NCBI GenBank assembly: GCA_018857735.1
Contig: JABMCL010002494.1
Span: 72,001-136,000 of the forward strand
Length of the DNA: 64,000 bases
DNA from: Alviniconcha marisindica
Taxonomy: Eukaryota; Mollusca; Gastropoda; Provannidae
Direction: 5' to 3'
The notes under the pieces are model-generated. The model ran no database searches. It was not told the DNA's origin and worked only from the letters and a program-made list of their open reading frames with translations. This document shows positions 34,836-45,600 of this stretch, in pieces. The translations under genes were made by a program, and so were the position numbers. Positions within the stretch are counted from its first letter, which is position 1. Each line of letters begins with the position of its first letter.

Positions 34836-37800
34836 AACCATTGAAGAGCAAGCTTCCAACAAGACCATATATCATAGTTCAGGAGCTGTGTGAGAGTTGA
34901 GGTGGCTGTCCTGGGCTGTCCGTCCTAACGAGCCTTCTGGTTTCCGTGGACGTAATGCTATATTGAACCATGCTTCGGCATTGGTCACAGCTTGTCCCTA
35001 ATATGTCAACTGACGTCTGAAGACATTAAGCATCACTTCATCATCATCAAGACCATATATAATAATATATAAACATTATTTTCAGTACATCGTTCAGTAT
35101 GTTATGGGCAGGATCGTTTAGAGATAAAAAGATTACCACGTTAAGGTAAAATTATGAAACTGGAACATTCCATGCATCTTCTCTGTAGAGGTAAATAAGT
35201 GATAGATGTCAACAAAATGTGTCAACACACCTCACCCTTTTTGAACAGTCACGATGCCACTATGCAGAGATGCATTGATAATGCACATCAAATGGGCCAG
35301 CTTTCAAGCACTCTTGATATTCTGCAGTTAAGGCAACTAAAACCATTCCTCGAGCAGATGGCCATGGCTTCCATACTGTGAATGGAAAAGTGGGAGGTAT
35401 ACTGGACAGACTGTTTTTTCATGCCACAAGACCTGGTTGAAATCCAGGTGGAGCAGCCCCAAAAGGAAGATGACTATCAAGAATACACATCTTGAGAATC
35501 TTGATGGCTTCAGGTTTGAGGCAGACATAATTATATGTCTAAGCTGTACATGCATTCAGTGTCACTCAAAGTAAGGGACATTCAGGTTTGGCAACCTTCT
35601 GTGGCACCGGCTTTGGTATCTTTGGCTGGGAAAAATACACCCAAGCTATAATGATAAGCAGTAAGAAACAAAGAGAGTAATGCATTAAAAAAAAAAAAAA
35701 AAAATCAGCCAGATAACAATTTCAGAAAATCAATGATTTGTCAAATCACTGACAGTGTGGACAATCACTTTGGTGAATATCTTTGACATTTCCTAGCTGT
35801 TCGTCTGTATTTTTGGCATAACAGCAAAGAGCCTGCTGACTGCAAGCTGACATATGAAACTGTCCAGCAGTTGCATGCTGAATTAAGCCAAACCAGAGAT
35901 GCGATCTGGTGGCATCAGGCTCCTAAACCTAAACTGTTTTACTGAGACATAACAAAGGCAAAACTGGTAAGTTTTACACACATCGGGCATGTTTCTTGCC
36001 TATCTTCCATGGGGTATAGAGTACTGTGAAACTGATTTCAGGTTAAATGGAGGTAGACCAGTGAATAAGCCAGCACTTGCAGCGGTTTTGTGGAAGTAGT
36101 TTATTGAGGGTTGAACATATGTGCAGTTTTGTAAAAGGTTGCTTAATTTTTGAACTTGAGTATATTCTATTCCATGATGTCATCCATTAATGCAGGTGTT
36201 AATCAAACATTCTCTGTGACTCTCTCAGTTGCCATGATACATTTGGTGGTAAATGAAGCACTTTTGTTCAATATTTTTACACCAGCATTATACAAAATTA
36301 TGCAACGTGACATTTTTTCTTTTTCAATCTTCATTAATCCCACATGTGTAATTCAGGCCACCATACCTGGGTAAGACAACAGCAGCCGCAAGAGCAGTGC
36401 TACCCATTGATACCAGCATATGCAGTATTTCTGTATGTCCAAAGAATGGTATAGCTGCCTGTTGTTTGGGATTTGTAGGGGACACGCCCATTTTAATACA
36501 TGCGATTAAGCTGCTATGCACCATCTCAGATAATCCCTAAAAGCAAAGTAGTTCATCTTGCAGACAAGCAGATATTGAAAAGACACATACTGAGCTTTCC
36601 AAAAATCATTGTCTCCAAAACTCCCCGGGGGTGGGGTTCGATACCTGGCCCATGGACTATTATTTAAGTGTAACAGTGATATTTTGCAAAGTTCCATTTC
36701 AGTGTTGCTTTACGTCCACAGAGACTGTGTAGACTATTAGGGACTGGATTTTGCTAGGTTATCGTTATGTAGTTTATTTGTATCTAGGTCAAGAACTGAG
36801 TGGGGATAATTAATTGCATTTAATACATATCTGTCAACCCCTTTTGGGAGTAAACCTTAGTCCAGAGTTTGTGAACCTGTATTTCCCTTAAGCAGGCCAG
36901 GGTCTTTTGTTTTTTTGCTGGCAGCAGCAGCATTTTGAAATCCAACCAGCACGTGTGGCAGGAGAAGGAAGAAGCAATGTTGAGCTAAATATGCATGCAC
37001 AACTTCAAGTCTCACTTCCAATATTTCTTAGCCTATTGCCAGTCAGTGTGCATTTGGCAATGGCGTATGTTGGCTGCTTGTTTGACAGTTTATTATCTTT
37101 TTGCTAAGTTTAAAACAGTAACAATTTTCCTTTATGGCCATCATAATGAAAAAAATGTATTTTATACTGGTATGGGTTGACAGGTATGTTAATATGCTGT
37201 TTTGGGGGAATTTCTTCATTAGAATTTAGATGTAGTCTTGGTTGTCAGTGTACCAGTTCATGATAAATATTGTTGTGAGAGTAGGAGGATGGGTTCTGAT
37301 AAGTTAATGAAATAATTGTGATGTTTGGTATTTTTCAGTACTAGGGTGACAGAGTTCTGTCCCCTGAGTTTGTAATAGAAATACTTACGTGGCGTCATCA
37401 TTGAGTTGATGTCATAATGTTATGCAATTTTTTTCATCACCAATCATCAGCTATCCATGCCCTAATCGACAACTTTTTGGGACTGCCTTTATCAAACTAG
37501 CCAGTGTTTTTAATGTGATACTGATATTTCTTCTATGGTATCCGACAGGTTTAATTTCATGGCTCATTTATTTGTTTGTCTTATGTATTTATTCTATTAT
37601 TTTGCCATTTCTTTTGGGGTTATAATCATGGTCCATGCAGCTGTGAAGTAGACTTTGTAACCTTGTGCCTGCTATTATAGTTGAAAATATATTATGGTCC
37701 ACATTATTCCATGTAGGAGTGCTGAATGTATTGACCTGGATTGTTTTCAGCAGTTACCTTGTGTCAGATATTTTTATGTTCCCAGTGTTTGTCTGGGAGG

Positions 37801-38019
37801 TTGTTGAAGGAGTCTTCTGTCTAGTATTGCCGTTATTTTATAGTGCTGATTGGCAAGTTGTTCTGATATTTTTTTTATTTTTTTTGTACAGGTAACAGGG
37901 TAAAAAGCATAAAAAAACATAAACCACATAAACAACAATAAGCTATAAACAACAACAATAACAACTACGACCGTAATAAAAAAAAAAGCCACGGACCATA
38001 AATGTTGGTGTTCAGTGTT
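34836..38019. other. Non-coding region downstream of PRIM1
   Basis: No recognisable gene. Weakly open stretches occur at 35199-35381 and 36907-37180, neither with a known motif. An 18-base A run lies near 35687. An isolated GGTTCGATACC (36635-36645) matches the tRNA B box but has no A box in range. If PRIM1 has a further 3' exon and a 3' UTR on the minus strand, they should lie here; I could not identify them. Confidence 0.45.
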
Positions 38020-38215
38020 TGGTCAGTCAGTGTATGAACGAACCTGCCAGTGGCACGAAAACTAAATTCAAACCACCACCCCGGCAACATAAGCACACCA
38101 CTTTGGTGGATATTAAAAAAATGTGCTATAAAAAGCTAGCCACTCATGTAGCGCAGTGAGTCTGCTCAAGAGAGCAGAGAATAGCGCTATATAAGTGATC
38201 ATCAATCAATCAATC
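38020..38215 (+). mobile_element. SINE 3' half, plus strand
   Basis: Shares CACCACTTT(G/A)GTGGAT, GTGAGTCTGCTC.AGAGAGCAGAGAATAG and GCGCTATATAA-type ends with the reverse complement of 43020-43150. It ends in a TCAATCAATCAATCAATC tail (38198-38218). The tRNA-like head is missing. Confidence 0.82.
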
Positions 38216-38249
38216 AATCTGTCACCGTACGACAGTTCCCCTTACTCAC

Positions 38250-38348
38250 CATTCTCTTCCTGCAGTTTGCCATGCCATGTATTTTCAAGTTTCTTCAAGA
38301 AATGTTCGAACACTGCTACACTGGGACCCATGGAAGTGTACTTGTAAT
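38250..38348 (-). CDS. PRIM1: DNA primase catalytic subunit PRIM1, C-terminal exon g
   Basis: Acceptor GATTCTTAG|AT. The exon encodes (D)YKYTSMGPSVAVFEHFLKKL then ENTWHGKLQEEN, which aligns with the C-terminal helix of human PRIM1 (DYKKTSLAPYVKVFEHF). The 3' border is ambiguous. A strong donor (AATG|GTGAGTAAG) suggests one more small exon for the last handful of residues, as the human protein runs a few residues further. If unspliced, the frame reads GGT GAG TAA and the protein ends Gly-Glu. I could not find a convincing further exon. Confidence 0.9.
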
Positions 38349-39084
38349 CTAAGAATCAAAGAAAGCATATAAATGATACACATGCAATCAATGACATCCT
38401 TATTATATAATACTAGAGTCAGCTAAATAATTACTGTTAGCAGAATTTCCACAGAACCGTGAAAGGGCAGCACTGGAATTGTTCCTCAGCTTGCCCACAA
38501 CTTTAGCAGACTGAACTTGCCCACAACTGTAGCCGTCTGGTAGACAGTGTAAAGAATGAGCACTGTTTAACTGAACATGACAAAAACATGTGCAAACTTT
38601 CAGCACAAATTATACATTTTAAAGTAATGAATAAACAATTATTTTACATCAAAACAGTGAAAAAAGAGAACCTATCTATATGTAATGTGTAAATCTTGCA
38701 AAGATGGTGGACATGGTTGCACAAGTCATAGAAAGACAAGTGACACATAACAAATATGACATAATGTCACTGTGACCTACCTTTAAAGATTTTATTTTAA
38801 AGAAAAATTAATAAATCTGAAACAAGAATGACTGCTAGTGTTCTAAAAGCATTTTCGTCCTAATAAATAGTATCCTTTTATGTGTTTGGATTTATTATTT
38901 TAAAGATAAAAAAATTGTGTTTATTTTGATTGGTACAGTGCATTGTGAATAAAAGAAAATATACTGGAAAAAACCCTCGGCACCCAACCTGAAGCAGTGT
39001 TACGAATACAGTCAAAAACGTTTGATTTGACTGGTCAAACACAACCATGAAAAATAAACATCCTTGTACTTAGTTTGGTACAGT

Positions 39085-40690
39085 TCAGTTTGGTTCAGTT
39101 CAAGATGGTATCTATGTACTCAGAAAAGTCCATATGTGCTCCACCCCTTCTCTCTCAAAGATTCCCTCTGAAATGGTTCCAGTGTTCATCTTATTGACAA
39201 TGGCCCTCACCCCTCCTTTCAAGGAAGATCATCTAGCACTTCCTCTTTTAATGCCTCTCTCCTCCAGGTGGTCAGTGGTATGATGTCCTTGGCTTTGTGC
39301 CCACAGGTAGTGTCTCAAGCTTCTCAACACCAGTGCTTCTGAGAAGCAAGCCACTTGTGAGGGTTGCTTTGCTTGCCAGTTTATCTGCACGGTCATTTCC
39401 CTTCACTCCAGCACGTCCAAGGCAGTACTCACAGGAGTTTCCGAAAGTGGATGTTGACCATTGACATATTCCAGTCTGGGCTTCCCATTCCACTTTTCAC
39501 TTTTTGTAGCAAGCTCACTGATTCTGTGAGAATTATGGCATGTGTGGGCTGACCGTCACCTCTTGAGGCAATCCAGCAGAGGGCATGGATGACTGCTTCC
39601 ACCTCCATCATTAAGCTGGATGTTGAGACTGTATAGGTTGCACTGTCTATCTGGATAGTACAGTGAAGCCCCACCCTGACTGGTCTTTGGCGACTGAGCC
39701 ATCAGTGTACACTATGAAGTCTTGCGGTTTGCTGTTTTTTTGAATTAGAAGCTTGATCTCTGACTGTTTTGCCTACAGGCCATTCTCAACAGTGCTTTCC
39801 CAAGTATTCAGGCAGGAGTGTTTCGTAGACACACCAGAATCGGTTTGGGTACCTTTCCCACTCCTTGGTTTGCTTGAGCTCTGTCAGCTAGCATACTTGC
39901 TGCCAGTAGCGGATGCTTGGCCCATCCAAGACTTGCCCTGTCCCAGTCTGCATCCCTTTGTGTCTTTCACAGCCTTGTGGAGTGGGTTGGTGGGAATTTT
40001 GACGGCACTGAAGTATGCTTTGACCTGCTCCACTTTCTGTCTGGTTTGAATTGGTGGGAGGTCTAGCATGAACCACCTGGTCTCACTGGGTGTGTCCTTA
40101 GTAGTTCTGAGTATGACTTGCATTGCCTTGTTCTGCACTCTGTCCAGCTATAGCAGATTTGTCTGTGCCATTGTTGTGAGGCCTAGTCCATAGTCAGTGA
40201 CCCTGAGCACCACACTTTGATACAGTAGGAAGAGATGGCGTTGTTCAATACCCTTTGCAGCCATGGTCTTCGGGACTGACAGACCTTTCTCGCACTTTTG
40301 TTTCCACATGTTTTCTGTAGGTCAGCATTCTGTCAAAGTGGATACCAAGGTATCTCAGATGATTTGGTCATTCAACCACAGCTCCATCAAATGTGACTGC
40401 TGGCACTGGTTTGCCTGTTGCTCTGCTGTTTGTGCGTTGTCTGGATTGAGGAGAGATCTGGTATCATGATACCCCTTGGATACATTATCCAGTTGTTGCA
40501 CTGCTTCGGCTGCTTCCTGGGGGTCCTTTGATGTTTTGTATATATTTTATAAGCCCATCATCTGCCAGTGTGAGAATCTTGCTGGGTCCATTTTGGTTCA
40601 TATCTGCCAGGCCTTTGGTGTAGACACTGAAGAGGACTGGCAAGAGCTGTGATCGTTGTGGTAGGCCCATTGCGAGCTGATGAGGAACAG
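39085..40690 (-). mobile_element. RNase H-bearing LINE (I/Nimb-like), inverted, in PRIM1 intron
   Basis: The minus strand reads GLPQRSQLLPVLFSVYTKGL and the RT box LADDGLI (near 40570), then QNKAMQVILRTTKDTPSETR and LDLPP, CRLGQGKSWMGQA, and an RNase H with MEVEAVIHALCWIASRGDGQ, AIILTESVSLLQKVKSGMGS and AGVKGNDRADKLA. The first RNase H Asp (TDS) appears as Glu (TES). The order is RT, linker, RNase H, 3' end, with a CTGAAC-like terminus near 39075-39110. The part upstream of the RT box is absent, and several stops and frameshifts are present. Same family as 14310-15012. Confidence 0.86.
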
Positions 40691-40779
40691 AACTCCAGTT
40701 CCATTATCTAAACCATCACCAATTAGATAATGACTAATGATCAGTGTCTGTGGTTCTCAAAGCCAGATCTCAGAAGACT

Positions 40780-41275
40780 GAAGCCATATCTTTCAAACTT
40801 TACCAGACAGTAACCTCCACTAAGCATTACAGTATACCCTTTCAAGGCTTCTACCGGTTCTGCTCGTCTTGATTCAATTTCAATGTCACAATGGCCTTGG
40901 CAAGGTACAACTGCAAGTTACAGCTTCTCAGATAGTTCTCTATGGGTGTTGTGAGCATAAGTGTACACCAAAAAGATCTGATCACATGCACATACACTTT
41001 CTCAGTTTGTGCACCTTTGGTGTTTATTCTCAAATTCAGCTAAATTTATTAATAACTTTGGCTGCTTCAGGTACAATATTTCCTTCAAATTAGTTCTTAA
41101 AATGAGCTCCTGAATAACTGCCAGTTACGCTCTTCTTCTGATACTTCCTTTTTTTTTTAAATACTGTTTTTTACCTCTGTGCACACACACTTGCTTGGTC
41201 AGAGATCTTTTTCTTATGATGCACTGTCTATCCTACTGACTGTGTGAGTGTGTGTGTGTGTATGTGTGTGTGTAT
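40780..41275 (+). mobile_element. CR1-like LINE ORF2 C-terminal fragment
   Basis: Across frameshifts the plus strand keeps a SRLD start (about 40863), KRSDHMHIHFLSLCTFGVYS (corresponding to DHITPLL.SLHWLPV.S) and LGQRSFSYDALSI (about 41194-41230), in the order expected for CR1-like ORF2. A (GT)n follows at about 41245-41272. Heavily decayed. Confidence 0.6.
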
Positions 41276-41282
41276 TTTGATT

Positions 41283-41350
41283 ATATAATAGTAATGAAAT
41301 ATTCATAAAGCACCTACAGAGCTCAATGCACTGTAAAAAACTCAAATGTA
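41283..41350 (-). mobile_element. LINE 3' tail remnant, minus strand
   Basis: On the minus strand it reads CATTGAGCTCTGTAGGTGCT then TTATGAATATTTCATTACTA and TTAT, resembling the tails of the CR1-like families. It has no coding part. Confidence 0.45.
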
Positions 41351-41547
41351 AACTATATACATGTTCAGACAAGCAGAGAATGACAATAACACTGACAATA
41401 GCAATTCAAGTTGCAAGACACTTAACAGGTAACAGATGTACAGTACACATACTCTCTGTCACACACAAATGTGTGCCTACACACACACAGCATATCAGTC
41501 AACTGAAATAATTCAAGCACAAGTTTGGGGTGGTTGGTGGTGGTGGT

Positions 41548-41565
41548 GGGGGGGGGGGGGGGGGG
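41548..41565. repeat. Poly-G tract
   Basis: Eighteen consecutive G after a (TGG)n stretch, in a PRIM1 intron. Confidence 0.93.
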
Positions 41566-42098
41566 ACCGGTTATTGTAAGAGTATTTGCTAGCAGTAAAT
41601 ACAGATAGCTCTTCAGAGTGGTTTCTAAGTTTTGATCCTTTGCTTTGTAATGGGCTACAAGCTCCAATTTGGTAAATTTCACATTAACCCCTTCACTGCC
41701 CCAGCCCGTAAAATTCCTGGGCTGAAAAGTGCTCACATACACACCTGCAAACAGTGTATTTGATGGTCCTATAACAAATCCACTTTCAGTACTGTGCATT
41801 TTGACAGAAATCTTTTCACGTGCTCATGTGAAGGGAATAAAGTCCTACATGATTTCAAATTTGGCACTTTTATTGGTCATTTTCAGAGTGACAGCGTGGC
41901 AAGCATGGCAGTGAAAGGGTTAAAGAATACATTATTATGATTGATATTTAAATATGAAGGTCATATCAGGGAAAAACATCATAAAAAGTACAACATTTAG
42001 ACTAAATTTCATTTTGTTAAAAACAGTTTGTCACATTTTTAGGGGCTAAGCTTTATGACAAACATTTGAACAGCATTACTGACACCAAAACTACTGAC

Positions 42099-42166
42099 CC
42101 TTTGGCCTTTTACAAGACTCTTCGGGAACGTTGTTCTCAATTCCGTTCAGTTCTTCCATGAGCTGA
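42099..42166 (-). CDS. PRIM1: PRIM1 exon f
   Basis: Acceptor TTGTTTTTCAG|T and donor AAAGG|GTCAGT. The 68-bp exon encodes (T)QLMEELNGIENNVPEESCKR PK and supplies the G of the next GAT codon. It corresponds to the acidic, poorly conserved linker of PRIM1 after the catalytic core (human ISFICRELDAI followed by a Glu-rich run). Sequence similarity is modest, but phase (1 + 66 + 1) and position fit the flanking exons exactly. Confidence 0.85.
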
Positions 42167-42354
42167 CTGAAAAACAAAATGCAAATTAAACTTTTGTGGT
42201 AGAATTCATTACAAATGTTCAAGACTGGCATTCAAAATGTTTTTTAATTTTTACAATATGTAGTGGACATAACTTCTGAATATTAGATGCAGTATGAATA
42301 CTTGTTTTTACTGCATGGTCAATTTGGCTGAAGATAACATTTCTATTTTACTCT

Positions 42355-42612
42355 AAGTCTTCCTGGACCTTTCCACCACTTCTGATCTGCTTGCGTCTAC
42401 AGCACTCCAATTGTTTCAGTCATATTTGCTGGACAGAATATCAACAGTTTATTCTTGTTAACAATGTATCCTTGTCTTTTCCTCTGAATTTTGCAGTTCC
42501 AATGGGCTGGTGCTGGGTCCTGTACAGTCTGCTTTTGTTTTGTTTTGTACACTTCCTTTTTAGACATCACAGCCAATCATTCAACCATTAGCTTTTTACA
42601 CTACGCCCTGAA
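42355..42612 (+). mobile_element. CR1-like LINE reverse-transcriptase fragment
   Basis: The plus strand reads VFLDLSTTSDLLASTALQLF, then QSYLLDRISTVYS and SSNGLVLGPV, aligning with LDLSAAFDTIDH, FQSYLSDR and [12 protein letters not shown] of CR1-like reverse transcriptases. It ends before the catalytic DD box. The catalytic Asp of the first motif has been lost. It lies in the PRIM1 intron between exons e and f, antisense to the gene. Confidence 0.72.
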
Positions 42613-42877
42613 ATAACCGTAATGGTTGACTGGGTGTAAAACACTAAATTACTTACAGCTTTGTGGTATCCGGTGGACTGACCCACAGCATGAGATTGTT
42701 TTGTTTAACCTAACAGGATATCATTGGCCATACAAAGTAACAACTAACACACAAGGCAAACAAAAGGGCAAGAAAGACAGTGTATCAGCAACTCTAAATT
42801 GCACGAGAAAAGGGTAACTGTTGACATGTTCCAGAACCAACACTCACATTAATAATTTAATTATTGAATGTACATAC

Positions 42878-42947
42878 GTAAGGGTTGGCACTCTTGATGG
42901 GGAGAAACTGTCAATGTTGTCAGGATCCATTGGTACACACACTTGGC
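42878..42947 (-). CDS. PRIM1: PRIM1 exon e
   Basis: Acceptor TCTTACCAG|GC and donor CTTAC|GTATGT. It encodes (G)QVCVPMDPDNIDSFSPSRVP TL, matching human GRISVPIDLQKVDQFDPFTVPT. The 70-bp length (2 + 66 + 2) fits the phases of exons d and f. This is the segment just after the catalytic Asp/His region of archaeo-eukaryotic primases. Confidence 0.92.
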
Positions 42948-43019
42948 CTGGTAAGACAGAATAAGAGGCCTACAACTATCTTATATCTAACAGTGCACAT
43001 AAAACACTTGATAGCATTA

Positions 43020-43498
43020 ATGTTGTTGTCGGTGATCATTTTTATATAGCACTATTCTCTGCTCTCGAGCAGACTCACCACGCTCTTATTGCATGTAATT
43101 CTAAATGAGTGACGATCCACTAAAGTGGTGTACTTAGGGCGCTGTTTAGTTGTTACAACTTACATGACTGGTTCCATGTGAAACTGCTGCTGTCTTGGCA
43201 TGATCTGTGTACACCATACAACCATGCACCATCACATGTCACTTCATGCAAAGCCACAAAAACAGGGTGCATGCCTGCTTAACTGTAACCTGCCACCTGC
43301 ACTTTTGGCAGATTGACCAGAATATTTTACATGCTACTGCAGTAACATGGGGGGTGGAACAGATACTGAAGTAACAGTCAGCACAGAAAGTTGACACTGG
43401 AGAAGAAAATTATCCCACTGCTACTGCCAGGACCTGAACCCACAACCTTTTGGTCACAAGTCTGGTGCTATAACCACTGAACTATCTCTGCTCTCCAT
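43020..43498 (-). mobile_element. Full-length tRNA-derived SINE, minus strand
   Basis: The head, read on the minus strand from 43498, has an A box (AGTTCAGTGGTTATAGC) and a B box (GGTTGTGGGTTCAGGTCC, 43447-43430), the RNA polymerase III promoter of a tRNA. The body has a conserved central block (TGTGGCTTTGCATGAAGTGA ... CCAAGACAGCAGCAGTTTCA) shared with 30200-30420. The 3' part (GAGTCTGCTCGAGAGCAGAG then AATAGTGCTATATAAAAATG) is shared with 38020-38215. At about 480 bp it is long for a SINE and has the plan of families with a tRNA head, shared core and LINE-like tail. Confidence 0.87.
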
Positions 43499-43599
43499 TT
43501 TGCAAAAGAAAATTTTGGGCAATTCAGTTAATGACAGTGTTTAAAAACATTTTTTTTGCCAATATGCCTAGTCCTCATACTGTCAGCATTTAGTCAACG

Positions 43600-44170
43600 G
43601 TTGAAGATTACAAAACTGAAAACAAAATGCGTGTAGACACCCAATACGAAAGAGAGAAAATGGTGGCAGCCTCAATTTTAACTACACCTCATTACCAAGT
43701 CCCGTGGTAGATGAGAACTGGGCTTTACTGACTGCACGGTTTATTTTTCGAAAATGATGCTGTATGTGACTGAAATGTTTTGTGAATGGCAAATTCACTG
43801 AACGTTTCCACTTTCTTTGTACAAAGTTAGACTTTTTTTCTTTTTTTTAACTAGTTTTGTCTGCTCACCTTTAAAGTGTGAGTACAGCTGTAGTCAGGTT
43901 ACTCCATCACCTTTAGCTGTTTGTTTGCTAATTCTAGGTTATGCTGTACACATATTTTTTGTTCCACTGATGCAAAATACGTAATGTTTCATGTCAGTCG
44001 ACACAAATCACTTAAAAGGCAGCATGACCCCTGTCTTGTTCTCCATCACCCTGACTGCTTGAGATTTAAGGTAGCCACATCTTGCCTTTTTGATTTTGAG
44101 CTTTGCTTCTCATCATCTTGCACTCTGACTGCACCCTGTTTTGTGCTACATGAAATTTGATTCTCTTACT
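43600..44170. mobile_element. Dispersed repeat, copy paired with 54700-55180
   Basis: Shares with 54750-55180 an ordered series of blocks: AACACCCAATACGAA-like, GTGGTAGA(T/C)GAGAACTGGG, ATGCTGTATG/ATGCTGCTGC, AA(C)GTTTCCACTTT, TTCTAGGTTATGCTGTACAC and TGATGCAAAATACGTAATGT, ending GGCAGC(A/G)(T/C)GACCCCTG. I do not recognise the family; the coding capacity of this copy is broken. Confidence 0.7.
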
Positions 44171-44551
44171 TATTTTTAGACTCATGTTCTCTTTCTCTGC
44201 CTTCTCTTTTTTGCAACAAGGCGGGATGAGTGTGCAGCTGTTGTCTTGTTCTCAGTAAGGGGCTGACATACAAAATCCCTCAAAATGATCACTTGATACA
44301 GCCCAAATCCAAATGGAACTTACAACTTACTTTCTGGGGTCACATTTCTGCACTGAATGCAGGTTCTTTCTGTAGGGGAGTCATAGCTGTTACTGTTAGG
44401 ACAATCTTTGTTTAAAAGGGATTTAAAAATAATAATAAAGAGAAGGTAGAAAGGTAGTTCACATGTCAACGTTGACTGTAGTATTATTTTTCAGTGAAGA
44501 TGATGACAATGACCTGTGAGTCAGATATACTGTAATGCCTGTACAACTCAC

Positions 44552-44684
44552 CAGTCTTGGGGTGAATGCAGAAGGGACTCTTCAGTAAGTGGTTTACACC
44601 AGTACTGACGTTGACATCAAGACGGGGGTAGCAGAGCTGTAGCATGATCTCCTCCACTGCTCTTTGACTATCACGATAATTACT
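44552..44684 (-). CDS. PRIM1: PRIM1 exon d, catalytic-core exon
   Basis: Acceptor CTGTTTGCAG|AGT and donor ACTG|GTGAGT. The 133-bp exon encodes [20 protein letters not shown] then [20 protein letters not shown] and HPKT. It holds the best conserved stretch of this half of primase: the Asp of PRLDVNV (third catalytic carboxylate, Asp306 of human PRIM1), followed by the Lys and His of HLLKSPF..HPKTG that contact nucleotide phosphates in known structures. All three are present, so the enzyme looks active. This exon alone makes the identification secure. Confidence 0.96.
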
Positions 44685-45287
44685 CTGCAAACAGAAGCTG
44701 CTACAGCTGTAGTGAAATAAAAATACACTGCAGATGTGTGCATGGGATTTTTTTCCATAACAGACTTTGCAAGCAGCACTCTGCACACCACCAGCTGCAA
44801 CAATGTACTAGACTACCAAACTGACTATCCCAAAAGTATCTCAGCAAAGTGAACAGGGAGAACTGAACACATTCCACCTGGCACCCAACTCAAGTCATGC
44901 ACCACACATTCTGCAACCATGCATGACTGAGAAAGGAGTTTCAGCAAACCTGTTTGCAGGTCAGAGAAGTTTACACAAATAACCAGAATGGGGAGTTCTT
45001 CACTTTATTGCCTCTCTGTTCCCAGGCAAAATCTTGGCAGGTTTCAGTACTTTTTGCAAAGATTTCTGCACTGCATTAAGCAAACAGCTCACATCAACAA
45101 TCTGTGTTCTTCTTCCACAAACTACTAAGACAGTAAGACTTCAGAGGATAAAATCAACATATGCAAAAGCTATAAAAACAAAAACAAAACATACACAAAA
45201 ACTGTATTTAACTTTAAGATCATGTGTTCAGTTCTGAGTAAGTGTGCCAAACTTAGCGACTGTGTGTAACCTAGACATAACAGTGCT

Positions 45288-45600
45288 GCACCCTTGTACT
45301 AGAGCAATGGTATTAATAATCCTGCGGGGTGAAAGGCCTGTACTTGAGCAGAGGTAATAAAAATCCTGCTGGATGAACAGCTTGTACTTGAGCAATAGTA
45401 TTAAAAATCCTGCAGGACGAACAGCAATAGTGTTAGAAGTCCTCCTGATTGAACAGCTTGTACTTGACCAATGGCACAAACAATCCTGCTGGGTGAACAG
45501 CTTGTACTTGAGCAATACTATTAAAAATCTTGCTGGATGTATAACAGCTTGTATTCGAGCAACAGCATTAACAATCCTGCTGGGTGAACTGTTTGCAGGG
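45288..45600. repeat. 44-bp minisatellite, about seven units
   Basis: Units contain GCTTGTACTTGAGCAATA, a TTAAAAATCCTGC block and GGTGAACA. The period is 44 bp, with one short unit (missing about 12 bp) and one of 47 bp. It lies in the PRIM1 intron between exons c and d. The 130-codon minus-strand ORF over it is a repeat artefact. Confidence 0.9.

Noticed and set aside
36635..36645. Perfect B-box sequence GGTTCGATACC
   Set aside because: No A box at the proper distance and no repeat partner in the window; probably chance or a very eroded SINE.
38060..38080. Minus-strand Phe-Glu-Phe-stop as the last PRIM1 exon
   Set aside because: No acceptor AG lies at the needed phase, and the sequence belongs to a SINE copy.
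42040..42160. Plus-strand exon-like frame (GAKLYDKHLNSITDTK...) after a TTTTTAG
   Set aside because: The minus strand here is PRIM1 exon f with matching phases; the plus-strand frame has no homology and ends without a donor.
43425..43498. A possible tRNA gene from its A and B boxes
   Set aside because: It cannot form a complete cloverleaf and continues into a SINE body; likewise at 11399-11442 and 60178-60232.
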